A stretch of 45,541 bases of DNA from Spirulinaceae cyanobacterium SM2_1_0 (GTDB lineage Bacteria; Cyanobacteriota; Cyanobacteriia; Cyanobacteriales; Spirulinaceae), in assembly GCA_012031265.1 (NCBI GenBank), contig JAAUTY010000036.1, positions 1 to 45,541 of the forward strand, read 5' to 3'. A program made the position numbers and the translations under genes. This document shows, in pieces, positions 17,430 to 26,241 of the stretch; the first letter of the stretch is position 1; each line of letters opens with the position of its first letter. Below the pieces are notes generated by a model. It ran no database searches, was not told the origin of the DNA, and saw only the letters and a program-made list of their open reading frames with translations.

Positions 17430-17565
17430 AGAGCAGCGACGGGCTACCCGCTGGGGCAGCATTGCCGTGACGCTGTTCGCTCCGAACTTCGCTCCACCTC
17501 GGCAGGATATTTCAGCCCCGGAGGGCACCTGCGGTCTACGGCTTCACTGTGTTCAAACGAGTGTG
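17430..17565 (-). promoter_or_regulatory. Ribosomal L10 leader RNA
   Basis: The rplA-rplJ gap, read on the minus strand, contains the conserved core of L10 leaders: GTAGACCGCAGGTGC (17525-17539), a short hairpin around CTCCGGGG, then CCTGCCGAGGT (17496-17506). In other bacteria the L10-L7/L12 complex binds this RNA to repress its own operon. The boundaries given are approximate. Confidence 0.75.
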
Positions 17566-17592
17566 AATAGTTTTGAGGATTGAAGATGGGCG

Positions 17593-18306
17593 CTAAGCCG
17601 CCTCCAGTTTCAAATCTCGTAGCGCACTGACATCGACCTCAATCGCCGGCCCCATCGAGGCAGCGACGTAGACTGTGCGCCAGTAGCGGCCCTTGGCACC
17701 CGAAGGGCGATTGCGGTCAACGGTCTCCTGCAAAGCTTTGAGATTGACCAACAAATCTTCGGGGGTAAATGAGGCCTTTCCAAACATAACATGAACGATG
17801 CCAGTACGGTCAGCGCGGAATTCTTGCTTACCGGCTTTGAATTCCTCAATCGCCCCACCGAGGTCAGCGGTTACTGTGCCCGCCTTGGGCGAGGGCATGA
17901 GACCGCGCGGGCCGAGCAAACGACCGAGACGCGCCACCTTCGGCATCATGTCCGGTGTGGCGATCACGAGGTCAAAGTCCATCATGCCGCCTTGGATCTC
18001 TTCGATCAGCTCCTCGGAGCCCGCCAGGTCAGCCCCGGCGCTCGTCGCTTCGGCGACTTTCTCACCGCGGGCGATCACGGCAATGCGAATCGTTTGTCCG
18101 GTGCCCTTGGGCAGCGAAACGGTGGTACGAAGCTGCTGGTCGGTGTATTTCGGATCGATGCCGAGGCGGATGTGGGCCTCAGCCGCTTCGTCGAATTTGG
18201 CGGTTGCCGTTTCCTTAAGCAATTGCAGCGCCGCCAGCGGCTCGTAGGGTCGCTCTTCGACCTTGGCGATCGCGGCTTGCATCCGCTTTGAGAGTTTTTT
18301 AGCCAT
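17593..18306 (-). CDS. rplA: 50S ribosomal protein L1
   Basis: A 237-residue protein of the L1 stalk, which helps release E-site tRNA and can repress translation of its own mRNA. The start [12 protein letters not shown] and the domains [16 protein letters not shown] and [17 protein letters not shown] identify it. The latter contains the rRNA-binding signature region [19 protein letters not shown]. The ATG at 18306 is supported by a GGAGAAAC just upstream and by family start; the open frame continues 47 codons further into the rplK gap without sense. It lies 70 bases after rplK. The L10 leader follows its stop codon. Confidence 0.97.
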   Translation of the reverse strand: MAKKLSKRMQAAIAKVEERPYEPLAALQLLKETATAKFDEAAEAHIRLGIDPKYTDQQLRTTVSLPKGTGQTIRIAVIARGEKVAEATSAGADLAGSEELIEEIQGGMMDFDLVIATPDMMPKVARLGRLLGPRGLMPSPKAGTVTADLGGAIEEFKAGKQEFRADRTGIVHVMFGKASFTPEDLLVNLKALQETVDRNRPSGAKGRYWRTVYVAASMGPAIEVDVSALRDLKLEAA

Positions 18307-18376
18307 GTTGTGAGTTTCTCCTGGGGTGCGAGCGAAGCGGCTGGCGCCTCTCCCCCGGTCAGTGAATAAACGGCGA

Positions 18377-18802
18377 TTAGTCGGTGATCGCCACACCCAT
18401 GTTTTTTGCCGTCCCCGCGACGATCCGCATCGCGGCTTCGACATCATTAGCGTTGAGATCAGGGAGTTTGATTTCCGCGATCTTCCGCAGTTGGTCGGTG
18501 GTGATCGTGCCCACCTGCTCTGTATTCGGTTGTCCCGAACCTTTGTCGATGCCAGCTTCTTTCTTGATCAAGACGGAAGCCGGCGGCGTTTTGAGGATGA
18601 AGGTGAAGCTGCGATCTTCATAGACCGAGATTTCGACCGGAATCACCATCCCCGCCTGGTCGGCGGTTTTGGCATTGTATTCCTTACAAAACGCCATGAT
18701 GTTGACGCCATGTTGACCGAGAGCCGGGCCAACCGGAGGCGTCGCAGCAGCTTTGCCCGCTGGCAAGGCCAGCTTGACGAGAGCGACGACTTTCTTAGCC
18801 AT
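18377..18802 (-). CDS. rplK: 50S ribosomal protein L11
   Basis: This 141-residue protein forms the base of the GTPase-associated centre with 23S rRNA and is required for stringent-response sensing. The sequence starts [18 protein letters not shown] and carries the proline-rich [22 protein letters not shown] motif. Its C-terminal RNA-binding domain includes [13 protein letters not shown]. Length is exactly that of bacterial L11. Its ATG overlaps the nusG stop as TAATG, so the two are translationally coupled. This gene order (secE-nusG-rplK-rplA-rplJ-rplL) is ancestral in bacteria. Confidence 0.98.
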   Translation of the reverse strand: MAKKVVALVKLALPAGKAAATPPVGPALGQHGVNIMAFCKEYNAKTADQAGMVIPVEISVYEDRSFTFILKTPPASVLIKKEAGIDKGSGQPNTEQVGTITTDQLRKIAEIKLPDLNANDVEAAMRIVAGTAKNMGVAITD

Positions 18803-19431
18803 TAGTTTTGTTTTTCGACCTGATTAAATTCCAATTCCACGGGGGTATCGCGCCCAAAGATCGATAGCAAGGCTTTGAGCTTGCTGCGTTCGGGGCTGAC
18901 TTCGATGACTTCGCCCTCAAAGTCTTTGAAGGGGCCGGACAAGACCATGATGCGATCGCCCACCGCCATATCGATTTTGATGGCGGGTTCGCTCTCGCGA
19001 GCTTGCTTAAAGATGCGCTCGACCTCCGATAGACTCAGCGGCATCGGCTTGACGTGGCCGCGACCACGACCGGTCGCCCGCTTCTGCTCCGCGCCGACGA
19101 AGTTAATGACGTTGGGCGTATTTTTCACCGCCTGCCAAGCGTCGTCATCCATCAGCATCTGCACGAGTACATAGCCAGGGAAGACTTTCTCTTCGCCGTG
19201 GGTACGGCTACCATCTTTGCGCACCTTCATGATCGGCGTCTGCGGAATTTCCACCTGCAAGATACGATCCGCAACATCCAAGGTGTGGACACGTTGTTCC
19301 AGATTTGCCTTGACGCGCTTCTCGCAGCCAGAAGCCACCTGCACGGCATACCAATGCGGCCGACCCGCCGCAACTTGGCGTTCGGACGGTTGACCGTCGA
19401 TTTCGGTGGATTCGTCAGGGGTAAAATTCAT
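18802..19431 (-). CDS. nusG: Transcription termination/antitermination protein NusG
   Basis: A 209-residue elongation factor that binds the RNA polymerase clamp and links it to Rho or the ribosome. The NGN domain (about residues 20-130) shows [20 protein letters not shown] and [10 protein letters not shown]. The C-terminal KOW domain shows [21 protein letters not shown] and ends with [12 protein letters not shown]. The ATG at 19431 shares its A with the TGA of secE (TGATG), which decides the start against an ATG eight codons upstream. Its stop overlaps rplK (TAATG). The N-terminal tail of about 20 polar residues is usual in cyanobacteria. Confidence 0.96.
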   Translation of the reverse strand: MNFTPDESTEIDGQPSERQVAAGRPHWYAVQVASGCEKRVKANLEQRVHTLDVADRILQVEIPQTPIMKVRKDGSRTHGEEKVFPGYVLVQMLMDDDAWQAVKNTPNVINFVGAEQKRATGRGRGHVKPMPLSLSEVERIFKQARESEPAIKIDMAVGDRIMVLSGPFKDFEGEVIEVSPERSKLKALLSIFGRDTPVELEFNQVEKQN

Positions 19432-19700
19432 CAGAATACTCGACCACTCAGCCACAAAAAGAGATTATCAACGAAGTAAACAGTAGTCGCCACCAGGATC
19501 ACCATCAGAATGACAGCGGCAGACTCACTCGCAAGCTGTTGCCGCGAGGGCCAAACAATCTTGTCAAACTCTTCGCGCGATTCGGCTAAGAACTTGACAA
19601 GGTTGAAACTACCGTCATTGTCCTTAGATTTAGAGGCAACCGGTTTGGTTGACTCCTTGACTGCATCGTTTTTAACGAGATCTTTTTTCGCTTTCGCCAC
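19431..19700 (-). CDS. secE: Preprotein translocase subunit SecE
   Basis: An 89-residue small membrane subunit of the SecYEG channel. A lysine- and aspartate-rich N-terminal half is followed by the amphipathic helix FLAESREEFDKIVWPSRQQL, with the conserved WPSR motif. A single transmembrane helix (about residues 60-82) comes last. The single-span form is normal for cyanobacteria and plastids. The stop overlaps the nusG start, and trnW lies about 140 bases upstream. The protein helps open and stabilise SecY in plasma and thylakoid membranes. Confidence 0.95.
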   Translation of the reverse strand: MAKAKKDLVKNDAVKESTKPVASKSKDNDGSFNLVKFLAESREEFDKIVWPSRQQLASESAAVILMVILVATTVYFVDNLFLWLSGRVF

Positions 19701-19838
19701 GACTCACCTAACCTTGCGGACTGACAGCAGTGCTGAGCCATTGGGCTGAAACGTATCAAAGTACGTTGACCCAGCGTCGCACCGCTATTCCCTTTAGCTT
19801 ACACTGCCGCCTCCTGGCTGTCGCCGCTCGGCAGGTCA

Positions 19839-19911
19839 CGCGCCCTGGAGGACTTGAACCCCCGACATCAGGTTTTGGAGACCTGCGTTCTACCAACTGA
19901 ACTAAGAGCGC
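19839..19911 (-). tRNA. trnW: tRNA-Trp (CCA anticodon)
   Basis: Read on the minus strand, the 73 bases fold into a cloverleaf. The acceptor stem pairs GCGCUCU with AGGGCGC and is followed by discriminator G. The D arm is GUUC...GAAC. The anticodon loop CUCCAAA (anticodon CCA) sits on CAGGU/ACCUG, and the T stem GGGGG/CCUCC closes the loop UUCAAGU. No CCA is encoded. It sits between rplS and secE, a position shared by many cyanobacteria. Confidence 0.96.
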
Positions 19912-19997
19912 TCGGTGAATGGGTTTAGTGCCAAGGGGACTAGCCACATCCTAGATTCAGTGTAGCGTAAAAGACGATCACCAGTCGCCAGCGAGGG

Positions 19998-20363
19998 CTA
20001 CAGGGAGCGATCAAAGCGCTGCTTGATCCGAGTGGCTTTATTACCGATGCGATCGCGCAGATAAAACAACTTCGCCCGCCGCACTTTGCCGCGTCGCAGC
20101 ACCTTGATGCTGTCCACTCGGGGCGAGTGCAGCAGGAAAACGCGCTCAACCCCGACGCCTTGGAAGACCTTGCGGACGGTGATGGTCTCGTTGATGCCGC
20201 CATGGCGACGGGCAATCACAGTGCCTTCGTAGGGCTGGACGCGCTCTTTGCCGCCTTCCTTGATCCGGACGCCGACGCGCACCGTATCGCCGATGTGGAT
20301 CACGGGCAGATCGCTTTTGATGTATTCCGCTTCGATGGAGCGGATAATCGCTTCAGCGTTCAT
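19998..20363 (-). CDS. rplS: 50S ribosomal protein L19
   Basis: A 121-residue protein at the 30S-50S interface. It has the family signature [19 protein letters not shown], then [24 protein letters not shown] and the C-terminal basic [16 protein letters not shown]. Length and ends are complete. It is the first gene of the minus-strand translation cluster, about 85 bases upstream of trnW. A good promoter (20389-20417) precedes it by 26 bases, so the message probably has a short leader. The chance that trnW and secE are read from the same promoter is high because no terminator is seen between them. Confidence 0.97.
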   Translation of the reverse strand: MNAEAIIRSIEAEYIKSDLPVIHIGDTVRVGVRIKEGGKERVQPYEGTVIARRHGGINETITVRKVFQGVGVERVFLLHSPRVDSIKVLRRGKVRRAKLFYLRDRIGNKATRIKQRFDRSL

Positions 20364-20388
20364 GATTGTAAAAAACTCACAGTCTATC

Positions 20389-20417
20389 AGTATACGTCAA
20401 TCGCGAGCCGATGGCAA
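20389..20417 (-). promoter_or_regulatory. Sigma-70-type promoter of rplS
   Basis: On the minus strand TTGCCA (20412-20417) is followed by a 17-base spacer and TATACT (20389-20394). The start site would lie near 20382, about 20 bases before the rplS ATG. It is the best-formed promoter in the window by consensus and spacing. Confidence 0.75.
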
Positions 20418-20830
20418 AATACAATTTCTCGCGTGAACGGCGGCGAGTGAGCCAGAGGATGCGGACGGGCAGTTGCCACGCAGCCATTGCTGCATGATCG
20501 CCGTCAGACCTACAAACTCTGATGGCTGACTGCGGCTCGGCCATTGGGGCAGAGCATATTGCCGTCGTCGCGGTTCTCGTCGGGGTGGCTAGCGAGGTCG
20601 TCGATCAATCTCCTCTGCGTACCGCTGAGTATATGCTCGTCGCGGTTTAACAAACACGAGGTTCTCGGTAAAATATTTTTGGCAACCCTGACCGTAGAAT
20701 TGTCGGCTCGGAAGTTCTAAGTAGTGGATTCCAATCTAAGAGAAGGGAGCCGGAAGCCATCTCCAAGCCCGGGAGAGGGTTGGGTGAGGGCTAGGATTTT
20801 GGGGGTATATAGATACCGGATTTAGTATGA
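20418..20830. other. Intergenic region between divergent rplS and MscS genes
   Basis: No gene is seen. GAGCATAT (20552-20559) and ATATGCTC (20631-20638) are perfect inverted repeats. CGTCGCGGTT occurs twice (20564-20579 and 20636-20650). Near 20770-20800 is a CCGGGAGAGGGTTGGG stretch of a type often seen between cyanobacterial genes. The region could hold a small RNA or the promoter of the channel genes, but nothing specific is recognised. Confidence 0.4.
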
Positions 20831-22075
20831 ATGGGTCAGCTAATGCGAATCACGATGCACGGCTTCTATCTATACGGCAGCGCAGTGATGAACGTAGCCA
20901 CTGCGGTGGAGTCAGCCGCATCTCCGGCTCCAAAATCGGCGGTTGCTGATAAAGCGAAAGCGGCTGCCAATGCGGCTATTGATAAACTTGACCAAATTGC
21001 GACCAGCAGTAAAATTTTGACCTACAGCTTGCTGGCGATCGCCGTGATCATCGGCATTATTGGCATTTTCTTCGCCAGCAAACGCTTTCAGCAACGCTTT
21101 CAGGAGCGTCTTTCACCGCAGTTTAAAGTACTCTATCGGGTGGTGTTTGCGCCTTATCAAGGTTGGTTGGCGATCGCCCTCACCTTGGTCATATTAGATA
21201 CAGCACTCCTCAATCTGCGCTTCTTGCCCGACTGGGGCAGCTACGTCGAGTTGGTAATCGGTCTTGGAACGGCCATGCTCATCGCCTGGCTCGGCTCGCG
21301 TCTATTCCAACAATTCTTCGATGACTATTTGCTCGACGCGGCGATTCAGAGCCAGCGCAAAGTCAATAGTGAGGTGTTGATTGTTGCCAAGCTCGCAGCA
21401 AATTTGGTAATTATCATCATCCTGATTGTCATTTTTGCCCAGGCCCATGCCGTCAATATTTTCGGTCTATTTGCCAGTTTGGGCGTCGGCGGTTTAGCCG
21501 TCGCCTTTGCAGCCCAGAAAACCCTGGAACAGCTATTGGGAGGTATTGTCCTTTACATCGATCGCCCCTTTGTGGTTGATGATTACATTGGCTTGCCCGA
21601 TGGCACCTTTGGTCGCGTCGAATCGATCGGTCTACGTTCGACCAAAATTCGCACCTCTGGCAAAGGCACGCTCACGATTATTCCCAATAGCGCGCTGACG
21701 CAGTTGAATATCGAAAACTTTACCGGCGCAAAGAAATCGATCTTACTGAGTTACCTTACCTTTGAACGACTTATTCCTGACGAAGAAAAGGCGCTGATTC
21801 GGCAAATCATCTTGGACAGCACTGTTGACATTTTTGGGATCGATTCGCGGAATACGGATGTCACGTTCAACGAGATTCATCTGCCTAGCAACCAACCCAA
21901 GTCCCAGGCGCAGATCAACTTCTTTATCCTAGGTTCTGGGGAGGTCTCGATGGATCTACGCCGCCAACTCCTCGATATTGCCAATGAGAATATTGCCCAA
22001 CAACTGCGGGATTATGGCATTGGCTTTAGCCTGGAGGAGCGTACGATTAATGTTGATTCGCCGATCACTATCTAG
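20831..22075 (+). CDS. MscS-family mechanosensitive channel, first of a tandem pair
   Basis: A 414-residue membrane protein. About four transmembrane helices lie between residues 55 and 225. The last is the pore-lining segment, rich in glycine and alanine (FGLFASLGVGGLAVAFAAQ). The MscS beta domain follows (GGIVLYIDRPFVVDDYIGL, GRVESIGLRSTKIRT, IIPNSAL), then a cytoplasmic alpha-beta domain. Such channels release ions under membrane tension during hypo-osmotic shock. The start is uncertain. The ATG at 20831 has no clear ribosome-binding site, and an ATG at 20888 would give a more typical hydrophilic N terminus. The next gene, a paralogue, starts nine bases after the stop, so both form one operon. 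Confidence 0.9.
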   Translation: MGQLMRITMHGFYLYGSAVMNVATAVESAASPAPKSAVADKAKAAANAAIDKLDQIATSSKILTYSLLAIAVIIGIIGIFFASKRFQQRFQERLSPQFKVLYRVVFAPYQGWLAIALTLVILDTALLNLRFLPDWGSYVELVIGLGTAMLIAWLGSRLFQQFFDDYLLDAAIQSQRKVNSEVLIVAKLAANLVIIIILIVIFAQAHAVNIFGLFASLGVGGLAVAFAAQKTLEQLLGGIVLYIDRPFVVDDYIGLPDGTFGRVESIGLRSTKIRTSGKGTLTIIPNSALTQLNIENFTGAKKSILLSYLTFERLIPDEEKALIRQIILDSTVDIFGIDSRNTDVTFNEIHLPSNQPKSQAQINFFILGSGEVSMDLRRQLLDIANENIAQQLRDYGIGFSLEERTINVDSPITI

Positions 22076-22084
22076 ACCGGTCAA

Positions 22085-23194
22085 ATGCCGATAGAACTGC
22101 AACAAGCGCTGGAAATGCTGACGGGCGATCTTCAGGATGCGGGTGTCCCTGACTACCTGATTTTTTTGGGATTCGCACTGGTGGCGATCGCCATCGGCAA
22201 CCTCATGCCAGTGATCCTGCGCTTCATCGCTCATCGCTTCCTCCCCAAGCGTGGGCAGATGCTCTATGAGACGCTCGCTGCACCGATTGGGGGCGCGATC
22301 AAAGCGGCCGCTACCCTGATTCTGCTCAATAGCTCTTGGGTTTGGCTGCGATCATACGCCGCGCTCTATGATCTCACCCGCCCCTGGATGAATCTGGCGG
22401 TGACGATTAGCGTCGCTTGGTTGCTGTCGCGGCTCTTTCAGCAACTAGTGCGCGGCTACGGGATTAAGACCTTGCAGAAAATGGGTCTGGAAGCAGATGA
22501 ACTGATCCTGCCCTTTGAAGCCGTGGTCAATGTGGCGATTGGGATTTTTGCAGCGCTCGCCTTTGCCCAGAGTCAGAATATCAACTTGTTTGGTCTAATT
22601 GCCAGCTTAGGGGTGGCGGCTACGGCGGTAGGTTTAGCGGCTCAGAGCGCCCTGTCACAAATCATCGGTACGATCGTCCTCTATCTCGATCGTCCCTTCG
22701 TCAAAGGCGACTACATCCGTCTTCCTAGCGGTCTCTATGGGCGCGTCGAATCCATCGGCTTGCGCTCGACGAAGATTCGCACGGTGGCGAAGAGCACCTT
22801 GGCGATTGTGCCCAACTCCCAGATGGCGGAGGCTGAGATCGAGAACATTACCCGTGGCAAGAAGGTAATGGTGCTACTTTACCTTGACTTTAATTGTTTG
22901 CTCGCCGCGGAAGAGCAGGCGATGGTACAACAAGTGATCAAATCCTGCACGGACGCCATTAACGGCATCGATCCCGGCAGTACCCGCATCCAGTTGCTCG
23001 TCCCCGCAGACCGCCAACTATCACGCGCGCGGGTCACCTTTTTCATCCTTGGTTCTAGCGAAAATTCGATTCAGCTTCGCAAGCGCTTGCTGGAGATTGC
23101 CAATGACAATATTTCTAAACAACTGCGGGCCTACGACCTGGAATTTACTACGCAAGAACCGACCATTTATATAGAATCGCCAGTCACGATCTAA
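22085..23194 (+). CDS. MscS-family mechanosensitive channel, second of a tandem pair
   Basis: A 369-residue paralogue of the preceding gene. It shares the same pore helix pattern (LIASLGVAATAVGLAAQSAL), the beta-domain blocks IGTIVLYLDRPFVKGDYIRL and YGRVESIGLRSTKIRT, and the ending pattern with IESPVTI against VDSPITI. It lacks the 50-residue alanine- and lysine-rich N-terminal extension of the first copy. Pairing of two MscS genes may permit mixed heptamers or different opening thresholds; neither is shown by sequence. A cluster of two HIP1 octamers forming an inverted repeat (23195-23216) follows before the next gene. Confidence 0.9.
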   Translation: MPIELQQALEMLTGDLQDAGVPDYLIFLGFALVAIAIGNLMPVILRFIAHRFLPKRGQMLYETLAAPIGGAIKAAATLILLNSSWVWLRSYAALYDLTRPWMNLAVTISVAWLLSRLFQQLVRGYGIKTLQKMGLEADELILPFEAVVNVAIGIFAALAFAQSQNINLFGLIASLGVAATAVGLAAQSALSQIIGTIVLYLDRPFVKGDYIRLPSGLYGRVESIGLRSTKIRTVAKSTLAIVPNSQMAEAEIENITRGKKVMVLLYLDFNCLLAAEEQAMVQQVIKSCTDAINGIDPGSTRIQLLVPADRQLSRARVTFFILGSSENSIQLRKRLLEIANDNISKQLRAYDLEFTTQEPTIYIESPVTI

Positions 23195-23218
23195 ACGCGA
23201 TCGCGGGGCGATCGCGCT

Positions 23219-23791
23219 ATGCTAAAAAACAGCTTTTCCTCACTCCCCATGCCGCCTAAAGCCCCCGAATCTACCGCTGCACCGCGCCGCCCGCGTACCA
23301 CTGGGTCGCGCCGCCTGCGCTACTACTACTACCGTTTCCTCCGTTTGCAAGGCAGTCCCCAGGCGATCGCGCGCGGTCTGGCTGCCGGGGTCTTTGCCGG
23401 GTGCTTTCCGATTTTTGGCTTCCAGACGCTGGTGGGCATCGCGATCGCCATCCCGGCGCGTGGCAACAAAATCGCTGCCGCTGCTGGCACTTGGGTCAGT
23501 AATCCTTTTACCTACGTCCCGATTTACTTTTTTAATCTGCGGCTTGGCGAGCGGCTACTCGGTCGTCCTGTTGATCTCACGGGACTGGATGGGCAGGCAG
23601 CAGATTTCGGCACCCAGTTGCTCAATCTCGGCAGCGATGTGGTGCTGACCCTGTTTCTCGGCTGTGCGGTGTCTGGTCTGGTGCTGGCGACGCTGGGCTA
23701 TGCTCTCGGTCTCTGGGCGATTCAGCGTTTCCAACACTCGCGCCGCCAGCGCCGTCGTGAGCGGAAGCAGGCCGCAATGGTCAACGGCTGA
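23219..23791 (+). CDS. DUF2062 family membrane protein
   Basis: A 190-residue protein with a basic, proline-rich N terminus (about 35 residues) followed by the DUF2062 region. RLQGSPQAIARGLAAGVFAG, then CFPIFGFQTLVGIAIAIPARGNK and WVSNPFTYVPIYFFNLRLGE are the family blocks. About three hydrophobic segments end in a highly basic cytoplasmic tail. The biochemical role of the family is unknown; it is found in envelope-related settings. The start could be at 23219 or the internal ATG at 23249. It starts 24 bases after the MscS stop, suggesting co-transcription with the channels. Confidence 0.82.
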   Translation: MLKNSFSSLPMPPKAPESTAAPRRPRTTGSRRLRYYYYRFLRLQGSPQAIARGLAAGVFAGCFPIFGFQTLVGIAIAIPARGNKIAAAAGTWVSNPFTYVPIYFFNLRLGERLLGRPVDLTGLDGQAADFGTQLLNLGSDVVLTLFLGCAVSGLVLATLGYALGLWAIQRFQHSRRQRRRERKQAAMVNG

Positions 23792-23853
23792 GCAATGAGT
23801 TGGTGGTCAGAATCAGGCGATAATGCTCGGTTGTTTGCAATTGAGGCTTGATC

Positions 23854-24333
23854 ATGCCATTGCCAGAAGTGGGTACAGCGGCACCCGATTTCACGGCGGC
23901 TGACCAGACGGGTCAGTCGGTCAGCCGCCGCGATTTTGCCGGTCGCTGGCTGATTCTATATTTCTATCCCAAGGACAATACGCCCGGCTGTACCACCGAG
24001 GCGCAGGATTTTACCGCGCTAGCCGCAGATTTTGCCGCGCTGGGGGCAGCGGTGGTCGGAGTTAGCCCGGATTCGGTCGCGTCACACGCCAAATTTATCG
24101 CCAAGCGTGAGTTGAATCTGACGTTGCTCAGTGATCCCGATCAGGCGATCGCCACGGCCTACGGTGTCTGGGGCCTGAAAAAGTTCATGGGCAAGGAATA
24201 CCTCGGCATCATTCGCTCAACGGTGGCGATCGCCCCGGATCAAACCATTGCCCAGACCTGGTTCAAGGTTAAAACCAAGGGGCACGCTGCGACGGTGCTT
24301 AGTGCCTTGCAGACTTTGGCAGCCGGGGATTAG
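23854..24333 (+). CDS. bcp: Peroxiredoxin, BCP/PrxQ type, lacking the resolving cysteine
   Basis: A 159-residue thiol peroxidase that reduces hydrogen peroxide and organic hydroperoxides. The fold is shown by PLPEVGTAAPDFTAADQTG, WLILYFYPKDNTPGCTTEA with the peroxidatic cysteine C46, and VVGVSPDSVASHAKF. In E. coli BCP the resolving cysteine lies five residues later; here this position (51) is glutamine. No other cysteine is present, so the enzyme should work as a one-Cys type with an external thiol. The start is the ATG at 23854, not the TTG two codons upstream. A repeat copy follows 110 bases after the stop. Confidence 0.92.
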   Translation: MPLPEVGTAAPDFTAADQTGQSVSRRDFAGRWLILYFYPKDNTPGCTTEAQDFTALAADFAALGAAVVGVSPDSVASHAKFIAKRELNLTLLSDPDQAIATAYGVWGLKKFMGKEYLGIIRSTVAIAPDQTIAQTWFKVKTKGHAATVLSALQTLAAGD

Positions 24334-24445
24334 CCGCATCGGAGTGACACTCATTGTCGAGCTACGTGGATTGCCAATGTCATTTGGCCAGCTCAGGCCG
24401 GGGCGCTGCTGGTTCGCCTCGTGCTCCACAACGGGTCACAGCTCC

Positions 24446-24552
24446 AGTACCGCTACGCGGAATTTTGAGTTCTGAGTTTTGAGTTCTGAGTGTCTGCAAT
24501 ACGGGAATCTTGGGGATTTTGAATGGGCATCTCATTTCCGCCGTCTTGTACT
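24446..24552 (+). repeat. MITE-like dispersed repeat, copy 2 (107 bp)
   Basis: Same family and orientation as copy 1. The left end is AGTACCGCTACGCGGAA, the right end TTCCGCCGTCTTGTACT, and the core holds three TTTTGAGT/TTCTGAGT-type units. It fills most of the 346-base gap between bcp and the SDR gene. The remaining sequence of that gap shows no gene. Confidence 0.82.
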
Positions 24553-24679
24553 AGTCCGCCGATCACACATGTTGCCGCGCTACGCCACAGCCGTCCGCCG
24601 CAATCCGTAACAACTCGTTAAACTAACCGAGAGGGCTTTGCGCCAGCGCGAGTTGACGTTTTGTAAGGGATTGGAAACT

Positions 24680-25339
24680 GTGAAAGCATTAGTTGCCGGG
24701 GCGACCGGCCGCACCGGGCGGCGGATTGTGGAAGTGTTGCACGAGAAGCAGATTCCGCTGCGGGCCTTAGTACGTGATTTGGACAAAGGCAAGCAGGAGT
24801 TGCCAGCCGGGATTGAGCTGGTGCAGGGGGATGTGGGCGATCGCGCCAGCCTCGAAGCGGCGATCGCCGACTGTACCGTACTGCTCTGTGCTACCGGTGC
24901 GTCGCCCTCGCTCGATCCCACCGGCCCCTACCGCGTGGACTACCTCGGCACCCAGAATCTGATCGCAGTCAGCCAAGCTGCCGGAATTGAGCAGTTTGTA
25001 CTTGTATCGTCCCTCTGTGTCTCGCAATTTTTTCACCCGCTCAATCTCTTTTGGCTCGTGCTCTACTGGAAGCTGCAAGCCGAAATCAAACTCAAAAGTA
25101 GCGGTCTGACCTATACCATCGTCCGACCCGGTGGCCTGCTCGAAGAGAGCAATGACGAGCCGCTGCGGCTGGAACCCGCCGACACGCTGTTTGACGGGCG
25201 CATCCCCCGCCGCCGCGTCGCCGAGGTTGCTGTGGAAGCCCTGTTCCAACCGGCAGCCCAGAATCGCGTCGTTGAAATCGTGACGACACCGGATGTCCCC
25301 GCGATGACTTGGGAAGAGCTATTTGCCCGCGTCGCCTAA
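24680..25339 (+). CDS. NAD(P)-binding SDR-type epimerase-like protein
   Basis: A 219-residue atypical short-chain dehydrogenase. The N-terminal Rossmann motif VAGATGRTGRRIV binds NAD(P). The following LRALVRDLDKGKQ, VQGDVGDRASLEAAI and FVLVSSLCVS segments are those of the Ycf39/HSCARG-like NAD(P)H-binding family. The TYTIVRPGGLLE block is also typical. The usual YxxxK pair is not evident, as expected for this atypical group, so redox catalysis is uncertain. In cyanobacteria and plants relatives act in pigment or photosystem assembly, but no such role can be assigned here. The start is GTG 24680, with AAGGGA 9 bases upstream. Confidence 0.85.
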   Translation: MKALVAGATGRTGRRIVEVLHEKQIPLRALVRDLDKGKQELPAGIELVQGDVGDRASLEAAIADCTVLLCATGASPSLDPTGPYRVDYLGTQNLIAVSQAAGIEQFVLVSSLCVSQFFHPLNLFWLVLYWKLQAEIKLKSSGLTYTIVRPGGLLEESNDEPLRLEPADTLFDGRIPRRRVAEVAVEALFQPAAQNRVVEIVTTPDVPAMTWEELFARVA

Positions 25340-25391
25340 AGCCGGAGCGAGAGCAAGCACATCACCGACTGACCTTTTCAGTTTCTTCACG

Positions 25392-26075
25392 ATGAAGTAT
25401 CTGACAATTCCGTTCAAGCTGCTCTACGATGCGGCCTTAGCGATGCTCGTACCGATTTTGTTGGTTCTGACCCTGCGGGTTTGGCTAGTGCGATCGCCCG
25501 AGACCGCCTTCGATCCCATGCCCGCCCAGGGCACGCCGCCGCTGGTGATGACCGGCGGCGATCCTTATGTGCGGGCATTGCTACGGACGATTACTGCCAG
25601 CGAAGCCAATGATCCCCAGCCTTACACGCTGCTCTATGGGGGCGATCGCTTCAGTGACCTCAGCCGTCATCCCGAGCGCTGCGTGACGATCGTGAACGGG
25701 CCCAATCGCGGCAACTGCACGACTGCCGCTGGACGCTATCAATTTCTTGACACCACCTGGCAGGAAAAAGCGCAGGAGTATCACCCGGAGCCGAGCAAAC
25801 TCCTCTGGTGGCGCAACTATAGCTTTGCCCCGGAGCATCAGGATACGGTGGTTTACCGTTGGCTGAGCGATCCCAGTGCTTGGCAGGGCAAGGATATTCC
25901 TGCCCTACTGCGCGCGGGTGAGCTGGACACGGTGTTGCGCCTGCTCTCCGACACTTGGACAAGCTTGGGTTACGGCATCGAGACTAATTCGATGAGCGAT
26001 CGCCTCCCGGAAATCTACGAACTGATGCTGGCAGAAGAGCTGGCGGCGGCTGAAGATGAGGCGAGCGGAAATTGA
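25392..26075 (+). CDS. Lysozyme-like glycoside hydrolase (GH24/GH104 type), membrane-anchored
   Basis: A 227-residue protein with an N-terminal transmembrane anchor (residues about 12-34) and a periplasmic domain. RTITASEAND carries the likely catalytic glutamate. TAAGRYQFLDTTWQE is the lysozyme-like block shared with phage muraminidases and GH104 enzymes. It would cleave the glycan backbone of peptidoglycan. The mature domain is complete through WTSLGYGIETNSMSDRLPEIYE; a short acidic tail follows. The ATG at 25392 starts the anchor; it lies 53 bases after the SDR stop. No holin or phage genes are nearby, so a cellular wall-remodelling role is more likely than a prophage remnant. Confidence 0.85.
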   Translation: MKYLTIPFKLLYDAALAMLVPILLVLTLRVWLVRSPETAFDPMPAQGTPPLVMTGGDPYVRALLRTITASEANDPQPYTLLYGGDRFSDLSRHPERCVTIVNGPNRGNCTTAAGRYQFLDTTWQEKAQEYHPEPSKLLWWRNYSFAPEHQDTVVYRWLSDPSAWQGKDIPALLRAGELDTVLRLLSDTWTSLGYGIETNSMSDRLPEIYELMLAEELAAAEDEASGN

Positions 26076-26241
26076 GCTTTGGCACGCTCCCTGTCCTCTA
26101 CCGCGCGGTTGATCCCGGCAACGACACCAACCGGCATAATGGTGAGCCGTGTGAGTCGTGAGCGAGATGCCACGCTACGCGCAGCCGTCACGCTTCGCTG
26201 ATCTGCTGACATCAAACACTATTCTGACCCTGACCCAAATC

